From positions 3,224,001-3,288,000 of the forward strand of contig NZ_MWFK01000001.1 of assembly GCF_002078175.1 (NCBI RefSeq): a DNA stretch of 64,000 nucleotides, given 5' to 3'. Each line of letters opens with the position of its first letter. The stretch's first letter is position 1. Below are positions 53,014-60,548 of this stretch, piece after piece. The notes beneath the pieces are model-generated. The model had not been told where the DNA came from. It did no database searches and was given only the letters and a program-made list of their open reading frames with translations. Made by a program: the position numbers and the translations under genes. This DNA comes from Streptomyces sp. M41(2017) (GTDB lineage: Bacteria > Actinomycetota > Actinomycetes > Streptomycetales > Streptomycetaceae).

Positions 53014-53925
53014 ATGACGGAACTGCCCGACCGGCGTCTGCTCCTGGTGCACGCGCACCCGGACGACGAGTCGATCAACAATGGCGCGACCATGGCCCGC
53101 TACGCGGCCGAGGGCGCCCATGTGACGCTGGTGACCTGCACCCTCGGCGAGGAGGGTGAGGTCATTCCGCCCGGACTCGCCCATCTCGCCGCCGACCGCG
53201 AGGGCGGACTCGGCGCGTTCCGCACCGGTGAGCTGAGCGCCGCCATGAAGCAGCTGGGCGTCCACGACCACCGCTTCCTCGGCGCCCCGGGGAGGTTCCG
53301 CGACTCCGGGATGATGGGCGTCGAGCAGAACCACCGGCCGGGCGCCTTCTGGTCCGCCGATCTGGACGAGGCCGCCGACAGCCTCGTGGAGGTCGTCCGT
53401 GAGGTGCGCCCCCAGGTGCTCGTCACCTACGACCCGGACGGGGGATACGGGCACCCGGACCACATCCAGGCGCACCGCGTCGCCACCCGCGCCGCCGAAC
53501 TGGCCGCCGACCCCGCCCACCGGCCCGACCTCGGCGACGCCTGGCGGATCACCAAGACCTACTGGAACCGCATGCCGCGACCGGTCGCCGAGGAGGCCTT
53601 CGCCCGGCTGCGCGCGGCGCTCCCCGAGCTGCCGTTCGAGCGGGCCGCCGCCGTCGACGACGTACCGGGCGTGGTCGACGAGGCCACCGTCACCACCGAG
53701 ATCGACGGAACCGCGTTCGCCGCAGCCAAGATCGCCGCGATGCGCGCGCACACCACCCAGATCACCGTGGACGGCCCGTGGTTCGCGCTCTCGAACGACC
53801 TGGCCCAGCCCCTCTTCACCACCGAGTACTACGAGTTGGTGAACGCGCCGCGCCCGGCCGTGCGGGAGAGGGACCTCTTCGAGGGGATCGCGGGGATCGA
53901 CGGGACCGGGAGGGCAGCCCGGTGA
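53014..53925 (+). CDS. mshB: MshB: GlcNAc-inositol deacetylase of mycothiol biosynthesis
   Basis: 303 aa, the family length. It removes acetate from N-acetyl-glucosaminyl-inositol, giving the substrate for cysteine ligation by MshC. Zinc ligands of the PIG-L/LmbE fold are visible: AHPDDE (His15, Asp17/18) and GHPDH (His147, His150), with Asp17 as probable catalytic base. The MshB-specific parts [15 protein letters not shown] and the [17 protein letters not shown] end distinguish it from mycothiol conjugate amidase. The DUF6113 gene follows after 46 nt. The DinB-type protein at 33935 may be a mycothiol user. Confidence 0.93.
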   Translation: MTELPDRRLLLVHAHPDDESINNGATMARYAAEGAHVTLVTCTLGEEGEVIPPGLAHLAADREGGLGAFRTGELSAAMKQLGVHDHRFLGAPGRFRDSGMMGVEQNHRPGAFWSADLDEAADSLVEVVREVRPQVLVTYDPDGGYGHPDHIQAHRVATRAAELAADPAHRPDLGDAWRITKTYWNRMPRPVAEEAFARLRAALPELPFERAAAVDDVPGVVDEATVTTEIDGTAFAAAKIAAMRAHTTQITVDGPWFALSNDLAQPLFTTEYYELVNAPRPAVRERDLFEGIAGIDGTGRAAR

Positions 53926-53971
53926 GGGACGCACGAGTGACGAGCACGACCCGGCGAGGGACGGATCTGTG

Positions 53972-54397
53972 ATGAGTACGACGGGACAGCGCGGCGGCGG
54001 AAGCATGCTCGCGCAGCCACTGACACGGCCCTCGGGCGGGCGCATCGCCGCCTACGCGGGGCTCTTCCTGCTCGGCGCGGTCGTCGGAGCCGCCGGGGCG
54101 CTGGTGCAGCCCGGCTGGTTCCCGCTCGGGCTGCTGCTCGCGCTGGCGGGCGCCGCCGGACTCTTCCTCGGCGGCTCCCGCGCCACCGGAACCCGCGCGG
54201 GAGCCGTCGCGCCCGCGGCCGGCTGGGTGCTCTCGGTCGTCCTGCTCACCGCCAGTCGCCCGGAGGGGGACTTCCTCTTCGGCGCCGGGATCGGTTCCTA
54301 CCTCTTCCTCCTCGGAGGGATGGCCGTCGCTGTGATGTGCGCCACCCTGGGTCGAGGACGGCAACCGGGCGGCTCCGGTGCCCGACTTGGCAAGTGA
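53972..54397 (+). CDS. DUF6113-type integral membrane protein (141 aa)
   Basis: ATG 53972 (GTG 53969 also possible) with GAGGG upstream. Four hydrophobic helices at about residues 25-46, 50-67, 76-94 and 103-125. Small loops, no catalytic motif. This family commonly follows mshB in Streptomyces, so cotranscription is likely; function unknown. Confidence 0.78.
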   Translation: MSTTGQRGGGSMLAQPLTRPSGGRIAAYAGLFLLGAVVGAAGALVQPGWFPLGLLLALAGAAGLFLGGSRATGTRAGAVAPAAGWVLSVVLLTASRPEGDFLFGAGIGSYLFLLGGMAVAVMCATLGRGRQPGGSGARLGK

Positions 54398-54557
54398 CGT
54401 ACTACTTCGCCGTATCGGTCAGGTGCGGGTCGCGTGCGAGTTTCCCCATCGGGCGAGGTTTGCGCGCCGGACACGGCCAGTATGGTGGTGCGCGCCGCCG
54501 AGCTGCCCGAGATGAGGTCGAGGAAACGGGCGGCGGAGCCAACCGGGAGAACCTGCC

Positions 54558-56804
54558 TTGAGTCGTGAAACTGACAGTTCGTCCTCCGGGCCCAACGGGC
54601 GCGGTGGAGCCGCGTACCCGTCGGGGACGCCGCCGTACGGGACCCCCGCGGCTTCCGAGAGCGGTGCCGACGCGGGCCGTTCGGCCGCCGGCAAGCCGCC
54701 GGAGGAGCGCAAGACCGAGACCACCCTGACGACCCGGATCCGGATCAACATCCCCGGATCACGGCCCATCCCGCCCGTGGTCGTCCGTACACCCGTCGCG
54801 GACACCGACGCGCCCGCCGAGGGCGTCGACGGCCCGAACAGCGGTGCGGCACCGTCGTCCCGCGGTACGAGCGCGCCCACGGGTGCCTCCGCGGCGGTCA
54901 CCACCACGGCCCCGTCCGTACCCGCTCCCGCACAGGCACCGCCCGGGGACCAGCCCGAAGGGCCGGAGGAGAAGACCAGCGACTGGTTCGCCCCCCGCAA
55001 GTCCGGTGCCCCCAAGGGCGGCCAGGGCGGCGGCTCGACCAACGGGGCCGGACTGCCCGGCGGTTCGGCTCCCGCCGGGCTCGCGGGCGCCGGCAGCCCC
55101 GCCGGTCAGGGTGGCGCTTCGGGCAACCGGCCCGGCACCGGACGGCCGACGCCGTCCGGCGGCGCGGGCCCGCTGGGCATCACCGGCGGGGTCCGCCCCG
55201 GCGGCACGAACGGCGGCGGCACGAACGGCGCCGGCCTGCCCGGTGCCACCGGCGCCGGACCCGTGGCTCCCGGCCACGGCGGCGGCACGGGGTCCTTCGA
55301 CGTCTCCGGCGCGCTGCGCGACACCGGTTCGTTCCCGGCCGTCGGCTCGCACGGCGGACCGGGCGGTCAGGGCGAACCGCGCCGCGACGACCTCCCCTAC
55401 TTCTCCGAGGGCGCCCAGGGCGGCCCGTCCGGCGCGACCGGCGGTCCCGTCACCGGTGACGGCCCGCTGCTTCCCCCGGCCGGCCCGGGCGTCGCTCCCG
55501 GCAGCCTCGCGGCGGCACCGGGCCACGGCTCCGGTCCCGGCAACCCGAACCCGAACCCCAACCCGGGCGCGGGACAGGGATATCCGGGCGGCGGCCTGAG
55601 CGGCGGTCTCAGCGACGACACCGCGATCCTCACCCCGCAGAAGCCGGCACCCGACCCGGGCCCCGGCGGCTACGGCGCTCCCGTGGACAACGTCTCCGGG
55701 CACACCCTGACCAGCGGCATCCCCGTCATCAACCCCGGCCAGAACTCGCCGTTCGGGCCCGGATCGCACCCCGACGGGCCGCTGCCGCACACCCCGCCGA
55801 AGCTGCCCGAGCCGGTCCAGCAGCCGCCCGCAGCGGCGAAGCAGACGAAGAAGAAAAAGGGCCGCAACAAGCCGGCGCTCCTCGGCGTCCTCGTCGTGGT
55901 CCTGGCCGGCGGCGCCTACGGCGCGGGCCTGCTGATGAACCACTCGGACGTCCCCAAGGGCACCACGGTGCTCGGCGTCGACATCGGCGGCGGCACCCGC
56001 GACGACGCCGTCAGGAAGCTCGACGACGCGTTCGGCGACCGTACGAACAAGGCGCTCAAGCTCTCCGTCGACGGGGACACGGTCTCCCTCAAGCCCGACC
56101 AGGCCGGACTCCAGCTCGACTCCCAGGCCACGGTGCGTGCCGCCGCGGGCAGCGACTACAACCCGGTCTCCGTGATCGGCTCGCTGTTCGGCCGGCAGCG
56201 CGTGGTCGAACCGAGCATGCCGGTCGACGAGGAGAAGCTCCAGGCCGCCCTGGAGCGCGCCGCGAGCGGTGCCGGTTCGGCGAGCGACGGCACGATCAAG
56301 TTCCAGCCGGGCAAGGCCGTTCCCGTCTACGGCAAGGCAGGCAAGGGCATCGACATCACGCCGTCGATACAGGCCGTCGAGGACGCCTACCGCGCCCAGG
56401 TGGAGACCAACGCGACCACCCCGGTGAAGGTGGCCACGACGACACGGCAGCCGACGGTGTCGAAGGACGCGGTGGACCAGAAGATGGCGTCGTTCGCGAA
56501 GCCGGCGATGTCGGCGAACATCACCGTCCGGACGGACGCCGCCCACACCATCTCCTTCAGCCCGCAGAACTCCATCTGGAAGTTCCTGAGCGTCCGGCCG
56601 GTCAACGGCAAGCTCGTCGAGCGGTACGACCTCAACGTGCTCAAGTCGCTGTACGGGGGCGCCTTCGACGGCGTCACGGTCACCAAGGGAGACGGCAGCA
56701 AGAAGCCCGTCAGCCCCCAGGAGGTGGCCTCCGCCGTCGGCCGGGCCCTGGTCGGCAAGACGGCCGCGGACCGCGTCGTGACCATCCCCACCGACCCCAG
56801 CTAG
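54558..56804 (+). CDS. Large membrane protein: disordered cytoplasmic half plus extracytoplasmic peptidoglycan-binding (PG_binding_4-like) domains
   Basis: 748 aa from TTG 54558 with GGGAGA 7 nt upstream. Residues 1-430 are low-complexity Gly/Pro/Ser/Ala, including GNPNPNPNPGAG, with a short ordered piece near 58-75 (TLTTRIRINIPGSRP). A KQTKKKKGRNK block precedes one membrane helix (about 438-459). Outside is a repeat of the YoaR/VanW-associated peptidoglycan-binding type: TTVLGVDIGGGTRDDAVRKLDDAF, VSLKPDQAGLQLDSQATV, VDEEKLQAALERAA, then a second copy. No transpeptidase or VanW catalytic domain follows. Probably a cell-wall sensor or scaffold. A 17-bp-stem terminator follows. Confidence 0.78.
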   Translation: MSRETDSSSSGPNGRGGAAYPSGTPPYGTPAASESGADAGRSAAGKPPEERKTETTLTTRIRINIPGSRPIPPVVVRTPVADTDAPAEGVDGPNSGAAPSSRGTSAPTGASAAVTTTAPSVPAPAQAPPGDQPEGPEEKTSDWFAPRKSGAPKGGQGGGSTNGAGLPGGSAPAGLAGAGSPAGQGGASGNRPGTGRPTPSGGAGPLGITGGVRPGGTNGGGTNGAGLPGATGAGPVAPGHGGGTGSFDVSGALRDTGSFPAVGSHGGPGGQGEPRRDDLPYFSEGAQGGPSGATGGPVTGDGPLLPPAGPGVAPGSLAAAPGHGSGPGNPNPNPNPGAGQGYPGGGLSGGLSDDTAILTPQKPAPDPGPGGYGAPVDNVSGHTLTSGIPVINPGQNSPFGPGSHPDGPLPHTPPKLPEPVQQPPAAAKQTKKKKGRNKPALLGVLVVVLAGGAYGAGLLMNHSDVPKGTTVLGVDIGGGTRDDAVRKLDDAFGDRTNKALKLSVDGDTVSLKPDQAGLQLDSQATVRAAAGSDYNPVSVIGSLFGRQRVVEPSMPVDEEKLQAALERAASGAGSASDGTIKFQPGKAVPVYGKAGKGIDITPSIQAVEDAYRAQVETNATTPVKVATTTRQPTVSKDAVDQKMASFAKPAMSANITVRTDAAHTISFSPQNSIWKFLSVRPVNGKLVERYDLNVLKSLYGGAFDGVTVTKGDGSKKPVSPQEVASAVGRALVGKTAADRVVTIPTDPS

Positions 56805-56839
56805 GGTCGGCCGCGGGGACGCGGGACAGCAGCGCGCCA

Positions 56840-56880
56840 CGAGGGCGTCCCACCGGGTTCGTACCGGTGGGACGCCCTCG
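56840..56880 (+). terminator. Terminator with 17-bp perfect stem
   Basis: CGAGGGCGTCCCACCGG (56840-56856), loop of 7, then its exact complement (56864-56880). One of the longest perfect stems in the window. No T-run. It insulates the exporter operon starting near 57.0 kb. Confidence 0.85.
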
Positions 56881-56996
56881 AGCCGTAGGGCGTCCGTGCG
56901 CTGTATGACGTCTGTGCGCCGTATGACATCTGTCATCCGGGACCGAGGACACAGCGCACTGCCGTCCGTACCCCCTCCGCGGCCACGATGGACGGC

Positions 56997-57950
56997 ATGA
57001 CAACCACTGCGACTGCGGCGGCCACCACCTCGGTGGTCGGGTTCGAATCGGTGACCAAGAGCTACGGCGACGTCCGGGCCGTGGACGCGCTGACGCTCGA
57101 CCTGCACCCGGGCGAGACCGTCGCCCTGCTCGGCCCGAACGGCGCGGGCAAGTCGACCACACTGGACCTCCTGCTCGGTCTGAAGAACGCCGACAGCGGC
57201 ACGGTCCGGGTGTTCGGCACCAGCCCCCGCGAGGCGATCGTCGCCGGCCGCGTGGGCGCCATGCTGCAGAGCGGCGGCCTGATGGACGAGGTCACGGTGG
57301 GCGAGCTGGTCAAGCTCGCCTGCGACCTGCACCCCCGGCCCTACCGCGTCACCGACGTCCTCTCCCGGGCCGGCATCACCCAGATCGCCGACCGCAAGGT
57401 CAACAAGCTCTCGGGCGGCCAGGAGCAGCGCGTCCGCTTCGCGCTCGCCACCGCCGGCGACAGCGACCTGATCGTCCTCGACGAGCCGACCACCGGCATG
57501 GACGTCACGGCACGCCAGGCCTTCTGGGCCACCATGCGCGAACAGGCCGACCAGGGCCGCACGGTCCTCTTCGCCACGCACTACCTGGAGGAGGCCGACG
57601 CCATCGCGGACCGCGTCCTCGTGCTCCACCGGGGACGGCTGCTGGCCGACGGCACCGCCGCCGAGATCAAGGCCAGGGCAGGCGCCCGCCGGGTCGCCTT
57701 CGACCTGGAGGGCCCCATCGACGAGACCCCGCTGCGCGCCCTGCCCTTCCTCGCCTCGATCGACGTGTCCGGGCAGACCGTCCGCATCCAGTCCGCCGAC
57801 GCCGACGCGACCGTCCACGCGCTGTACGGACTCGGTGTCTACCCCCGCAACCTCGAAGTCGCCGGGCTCGGTCTCGAGCAGGCCTTCGTCGCCATCACCG
57901 CCGCCGAAGAGGCCAACCGCACCGCCGCCGAGGAGGCGACCTCCAAGTGA
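56997..57950 (+). CDS. ABC transporter ATP-binding protein (ABC-2/DrrA-like exporter)
   Basis: 317 aa from ATG 56997; ATG 56988 would add three residues and neither has a clear ribosome-binding site. ATPase domain: YGDVRAVDALTLDLHPGET, Walker A GPNGAGKST, signature LSGGQEQRVRFALA, Walker B LIVLDEPTTGMDVTAR, switch His in FATHYLEEAD. The C-terminal part matches the DrrA-like regulatory region. It pairs with the overlapping membrane gene to form an exporter or immunity pump and is followed by a two-component system, the layout of self-regulated drug or lipid exporters. Confidence 0.9.
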   Translation: MTTTATAAATTSVVGFESVTKSYGDVRAVDALTLDLHPGETVALLGPNGAGKSTTLDLLLGLKNADSGTVRVFGTSPREAIVAGRVGAMLQSGGLMDEVTVGELVKLACDLHPRPYRVTDVLSRAGITQIADRKVNKLSGGQEQRVRFALATAGDSDLIVLDEPTTGMDVTARQAFWATMREQADQGRTVLFATHYLEEADAIADRVLVLHRGRLLADGTAAEIKARAGARRVAFDLEGPIDETPLRALPFLASIDVSGQTVRIQSADADATVHALYGLGVYPRNLEVAGLGLEQAFVAITAAEEANRTAAEEATSK

Positions 57951-58687
57951 ACAGTCTCATCAAGCTGGAGATCACCCGCGCCCTGCGCAACCGCAAGTTC
58001 CTGTTCTTCTCGGTCATCTACCCCTCGGCCCTGTTCCTGCTGATCGCGGGCAACGCCGACAGCACGACCAAGGTGGACGGCACCGGACTCACCCTGCCGA
58101 CCTTCTTCATGGTCTCCATGGCCTCCTTCGGCGCCCTGACCGCCGTGCTCATGGGCAACAGCGAGCGCATCGCCAAGGAGCGCGAGAGCGGCTGGGTACG
58201 GCAGTTGAGGCTCACCACGCTGCCCGGCCGCGGCTACGTCCTCGCCAAGACCGCGAGCGCCGCCGTGATCAGCCTGCCGTCCATCGTCATCGTGTTCGTG
58301 GTCGCCGCCGCGGTGAAGGACGTCCGCCTGGACGCCTGGCAGTGGCTCGCGCTCACCGGCGTGATCTGGGCCGGCAGCTTCGTGTTCGCCGCGCTCGGCG
58401 TGGCCATCGGATACGTGGCGAGCGGTGACGCGGTCCGCCCCATCACGATGATCGTCTACTTCGGCCTCTCGATGCTCGGCGGCCTGTGGATCCCCTCGAC
58501 GACCTTCCCGGACTGGCTGCAGAACATCGCGAAGTGGCTGCCCACGCACGCGTACGCTGCCCTGGGGCAGGCCATCGAACTGGGCGACGCCCCGCACGCG
58601 AAGGACATCGCCATCCTCGTCGTCTTCTTCGCCCTCTTCGCGGGCGGCGCGGCGTGGCTGTACCGGAAGGACACGCTGAAGGCGTGA
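57947..58687 (+). CDS. ABC-2 type permease
   Basis: 246 aa; GTG overlapping the ATPase stop (GTGA). Six hydrophobic segments: about residues 20-40, 55-72, 98-124, 132-155, 163-180 and 222-240. The ABC-2 family pattern RNRKFLFFSVIYPSALFLLIAG at the start and IGYVASGDAVRPITMIVYFGLSMLGGLWIPSTTFP is diagnostic. Works as a homodimer with the ATPase. The kinase gene begins at or within 6 nt of its stop. Confidence 0.9.
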   Translation: MNSLIKLEITRALRNRKFLFFSVIYPSALFLLIAGNADSTTKVDGTGLTLPTFFMVSMASFGALTAVLMGNSERIAKERESGWVRQLRLTTLPGRGYVLAKTASAAVISLPSIVIVFVVAAAVKDVRLDAWQWLALTGVIWAGSFVFAALGVAIGYVASGDAVRPITMIVYFGLSMLGGLWIPSTTFPDWLQNIAKWLPTHAYAALGQAIELGDAPHAKDIAILVVFFALFAGGAAWLYRKDTLKA

Positions 58688-58692
58688 GTGCC

Positions 58693-59913
58693 ATGACGGA
58701 AGACCCGCTGCCCGACGGGGCCCGCCAGGACCGGCTGGTGCAGATGGGGGAGCCCCCGCGCACCCTCCGCGAGGCCCTGGTCAAGTCCCTGTGGATCGTC
58801 ATCTGGCTGGTGTTTCTCAGCTCGCCGGTCCAGGACCTCGTCTCCGGCGAGCACACCACGCGGGCCACCGTGGCCGGCTGGATCGGCCTCGCGGCCTTCG
58901 TCGCGGTCTACCTGACGCTGGTCTTCCGGAACATGGGCAGGGCCACCGCGGACATCCGCAACGTGGCCCTCATGGTCCTCGCCCTCGTCGCGCTCGCCGT
59001 CGTCCTCTGCCTCACCCTCGGCCCGCCCTGGCTCGGTCTGTTCGTGTACGTCTCGGTGGCCTGCGGGACGGCGTTCCCGCTCCGGGTGTCCTACTGGACC
59101 ATCCCGCTGACCGCCGTCGTGATGCTCCTCGTCGGCCTGCACGCCGGGGAGAAGGACGCCCGGGACCTGATCCTCCTCGTCGTCCTGATCGGCTTCGCGA
59201 TGACGGGCGTACGCCAGCTCGTGCGCACCACGGTGGAGCTGCGCCGGGCGCGGGCCACCGTCGCCCAGCTCGCCGCGAACGAGGAGCGCCTGCGGCTCGC
59301 CCGGGACCTGCACGACCTGCTCGGCCACTCGCTGTCGCTGATCACGCTGAAGAGCGAACTGGCCGGGCGGATGCTGCCCGACCACCCCGAGAAGGCGGCC
59401 CAGCAGGTCGCCGACATCGAACAGGTCAGCCGCCAGGCCCTGGTCGACGTCCGCGAGGCGGTCACCGGCTACCGGCGGCCCCGGCTCGCCGGCGAACTCG
59501 CCGGAGCACAGGTCGCCTTGACCGCGGCGGGCGTCGTCGCCGACCTGCCGGCCGAACCCGACCTGCACGGGGTGTCCACCGAGAGCGAGTCCGCGCTCGC
59601 CTGGACGCTGCGCGAGGCGGTCACCAACGTCGTACGGCACAGCGGTGCCCGGCGCTGCACGGTGGAACTCGTCCGCCGCCAGACCCTGGACGGTCCCGTC
59701 CTCGAACTGTCGGTGGAGGACGACGGCTCCGGCGGCTCCGGCGGCACCCCCGGCAACGGCCTGACGGGGCTGACCGAACGCCTGGAGAAGGCCGCGGGAT
59801 CACTGGAGGCGGGCCGCACCCGGCACGGGTTCCGGCTGGTCGCCCGCGTCCCCCTCACCGACGAACGGGCCCCTGTGGGCCCGGCGGACGACACCGTAGG
59901 ATCCGGTGCATGA
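58693..59913 (+). CDS. Sensor histidine kinase, NarL/DesK-type
   Basis: 406 aa from ATG 58693; GTG 58684, which overlaps the permease stop, is an alternative. Five or six membrane helices (about 30-175) with almost no outside domain, as in DesK-like kinases that sense membrane state. HisKA_3 dimerisation domain with phospho-acceptor His207 in ARDLHDLLGHSLSLI. HATPase_c with LREAVTNVVRHSGARR, DDGSGG and GNGLTGLTERL. It partners the downstream regulator, which overlaps by 4 nt. The signal may be the substrate of, or membrane effect relieved by, the linked exporter. Confidence 0.91.
   Translation: MTEDPLPDGARQDRLVQMGEPPRTLREALVKSLWIVIWLVFLSSPVQDLVSGEHTTRATVAGWIGLAAFVAVYLTLVFRNMGRATADIRNVALMVLALVALAVVLCLTLGPPWLGLFVYVSVACGTAFPLRVSYWTIPLTAVVMLLVGLHAGEKDARDLILLVVLIGFAMTGVRQLVRTTVELRRARATVAQLAANEERLRLARDLHDLLGHSLSLITLKSELAGRMLPDHPEKAAQQVADIEQVSRQALVDVREAVTGYRRPRLAGELAGAQVALTAAGVVADLPAEPDLHGVSTESESALAWTLREAVTNVVRHSGARRCTVELVRRQTLDGPVLELSVEDDGSGGSGGTPGNGLTGLTERLEKAAGSLEAGRTRHGFRLVARVPLTDERAPVGPADDTVGSGA
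59897..59902 (+). promoter_or_regulatory. Perfect TAGGAT -10 box inside the kinase gene, predicted leaderless promoter for the response regulator
   Basis: TAGGAT, an exact match to the Streptomyces -10 consensus, ends 7 nt before the regulator ATG at 59910. It could let the regulator be made independently of the exporter operon. The -35 region (CTGTGG/TGTGGG) is poor, so this is a prediction only. Confidence 0.42.
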
Positions 59914-60524
59914 GCCGCATGATCAAGGTCCTGCTCGCCGAGGACCAGTCGATGGTCCGCGAGGCGCTGGCCGCCCTGCTGGGACTCGAGCCGGACATCG
60001 ACGTGGTCGCCCAGGTGGCCCGCGGCGACGAGGTGCTCGCGGCCGCCCGGGCCCACGACGTGGACGTGGCGCTCCTCGACATCGAGATGCCGGGCATGAC
60101 CGGCATCGAGGCGGCGGCGGAGGTCCACCGGGAACTCCCGGGCATCAAACTGCTCATCCTCACGACCTTCGGCCGTCCCGGCTACCTCCGCAGCGCCATG
60201 GAGTCCGGCGCCGACGCCTTCCTCGTCAAGGACGCCCCGGCCGCCCAACTCGCCGCGGCCATACGCAAGGTGCTCGCCGGCGAGCGCGTCATCGACCCCA
60301 CCCTGGCCGCCGCCGCACTCGCCGGCGGCGCCAACCCGCTCACCGACCGCGAGCGCGAGATCCTCCGCGCCGCGGCGGACGGCTCCACCAACGCCGAACT
60401 CGCCACCGCCCTCCACCTCTCCCAGGGCACGGTCCGCAACTACCTCTCCACCGCCATCCAGAAACTCGCGGTCCGCAACCGCGCGGAGGCGGTCAGAACG
60501 GCCCGGGAGAAGGGCTGGCTCTGA
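59910..60524 (+). CDS. NarL/FixJ-family response regulator
   Basis: 204 aa. Receiver domain (3-120) with acidic pair Glu11-Asp12, phospho-acceptor Asp57 in VALLDIEMPG, conserved Thr in ILTTFGRPGYL and Lys109-type FLVKDAP. C-terminal LuxR-type HTH (about 140-204): LTDREREILRAAADGSTNAELATALHLSQGTVRNYLSTAIQKL. ATGA overlap with the kinase gene. It probably controls the linked ABC-2 exporter genes. Confidence 0.93.
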   Translation: MSRMIKVLLAEDQSMVREALAALLGLEPDIDVVAQVARGDEVLAAARAHDVDVALLDIEMPGMTGIEAAAEVHRELPGIKLLILTTFGRPGYLRSAMESGADAFLVKDAPAAQLAAAIRKVLAGERVIDPTLAAAALAGGANPLTDREREILRAAADGSTNAELATALHLSQGTVRNYLSTAIQKLAVRNRAEAVRTAREKGWL

Positions 60525-60548
60525 GGGGCCGAGAGCTGCGGAGCCACG

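Noticed and set aside
54759..57818. Roughly 1000-codon frame antisense to the peptidoglycan-binding protein and ABC ATPase
   Set aside because: Arg/Gly/Ala-rich random-looking product; the plus-strand genes are supported by motifs, starts and terminators.
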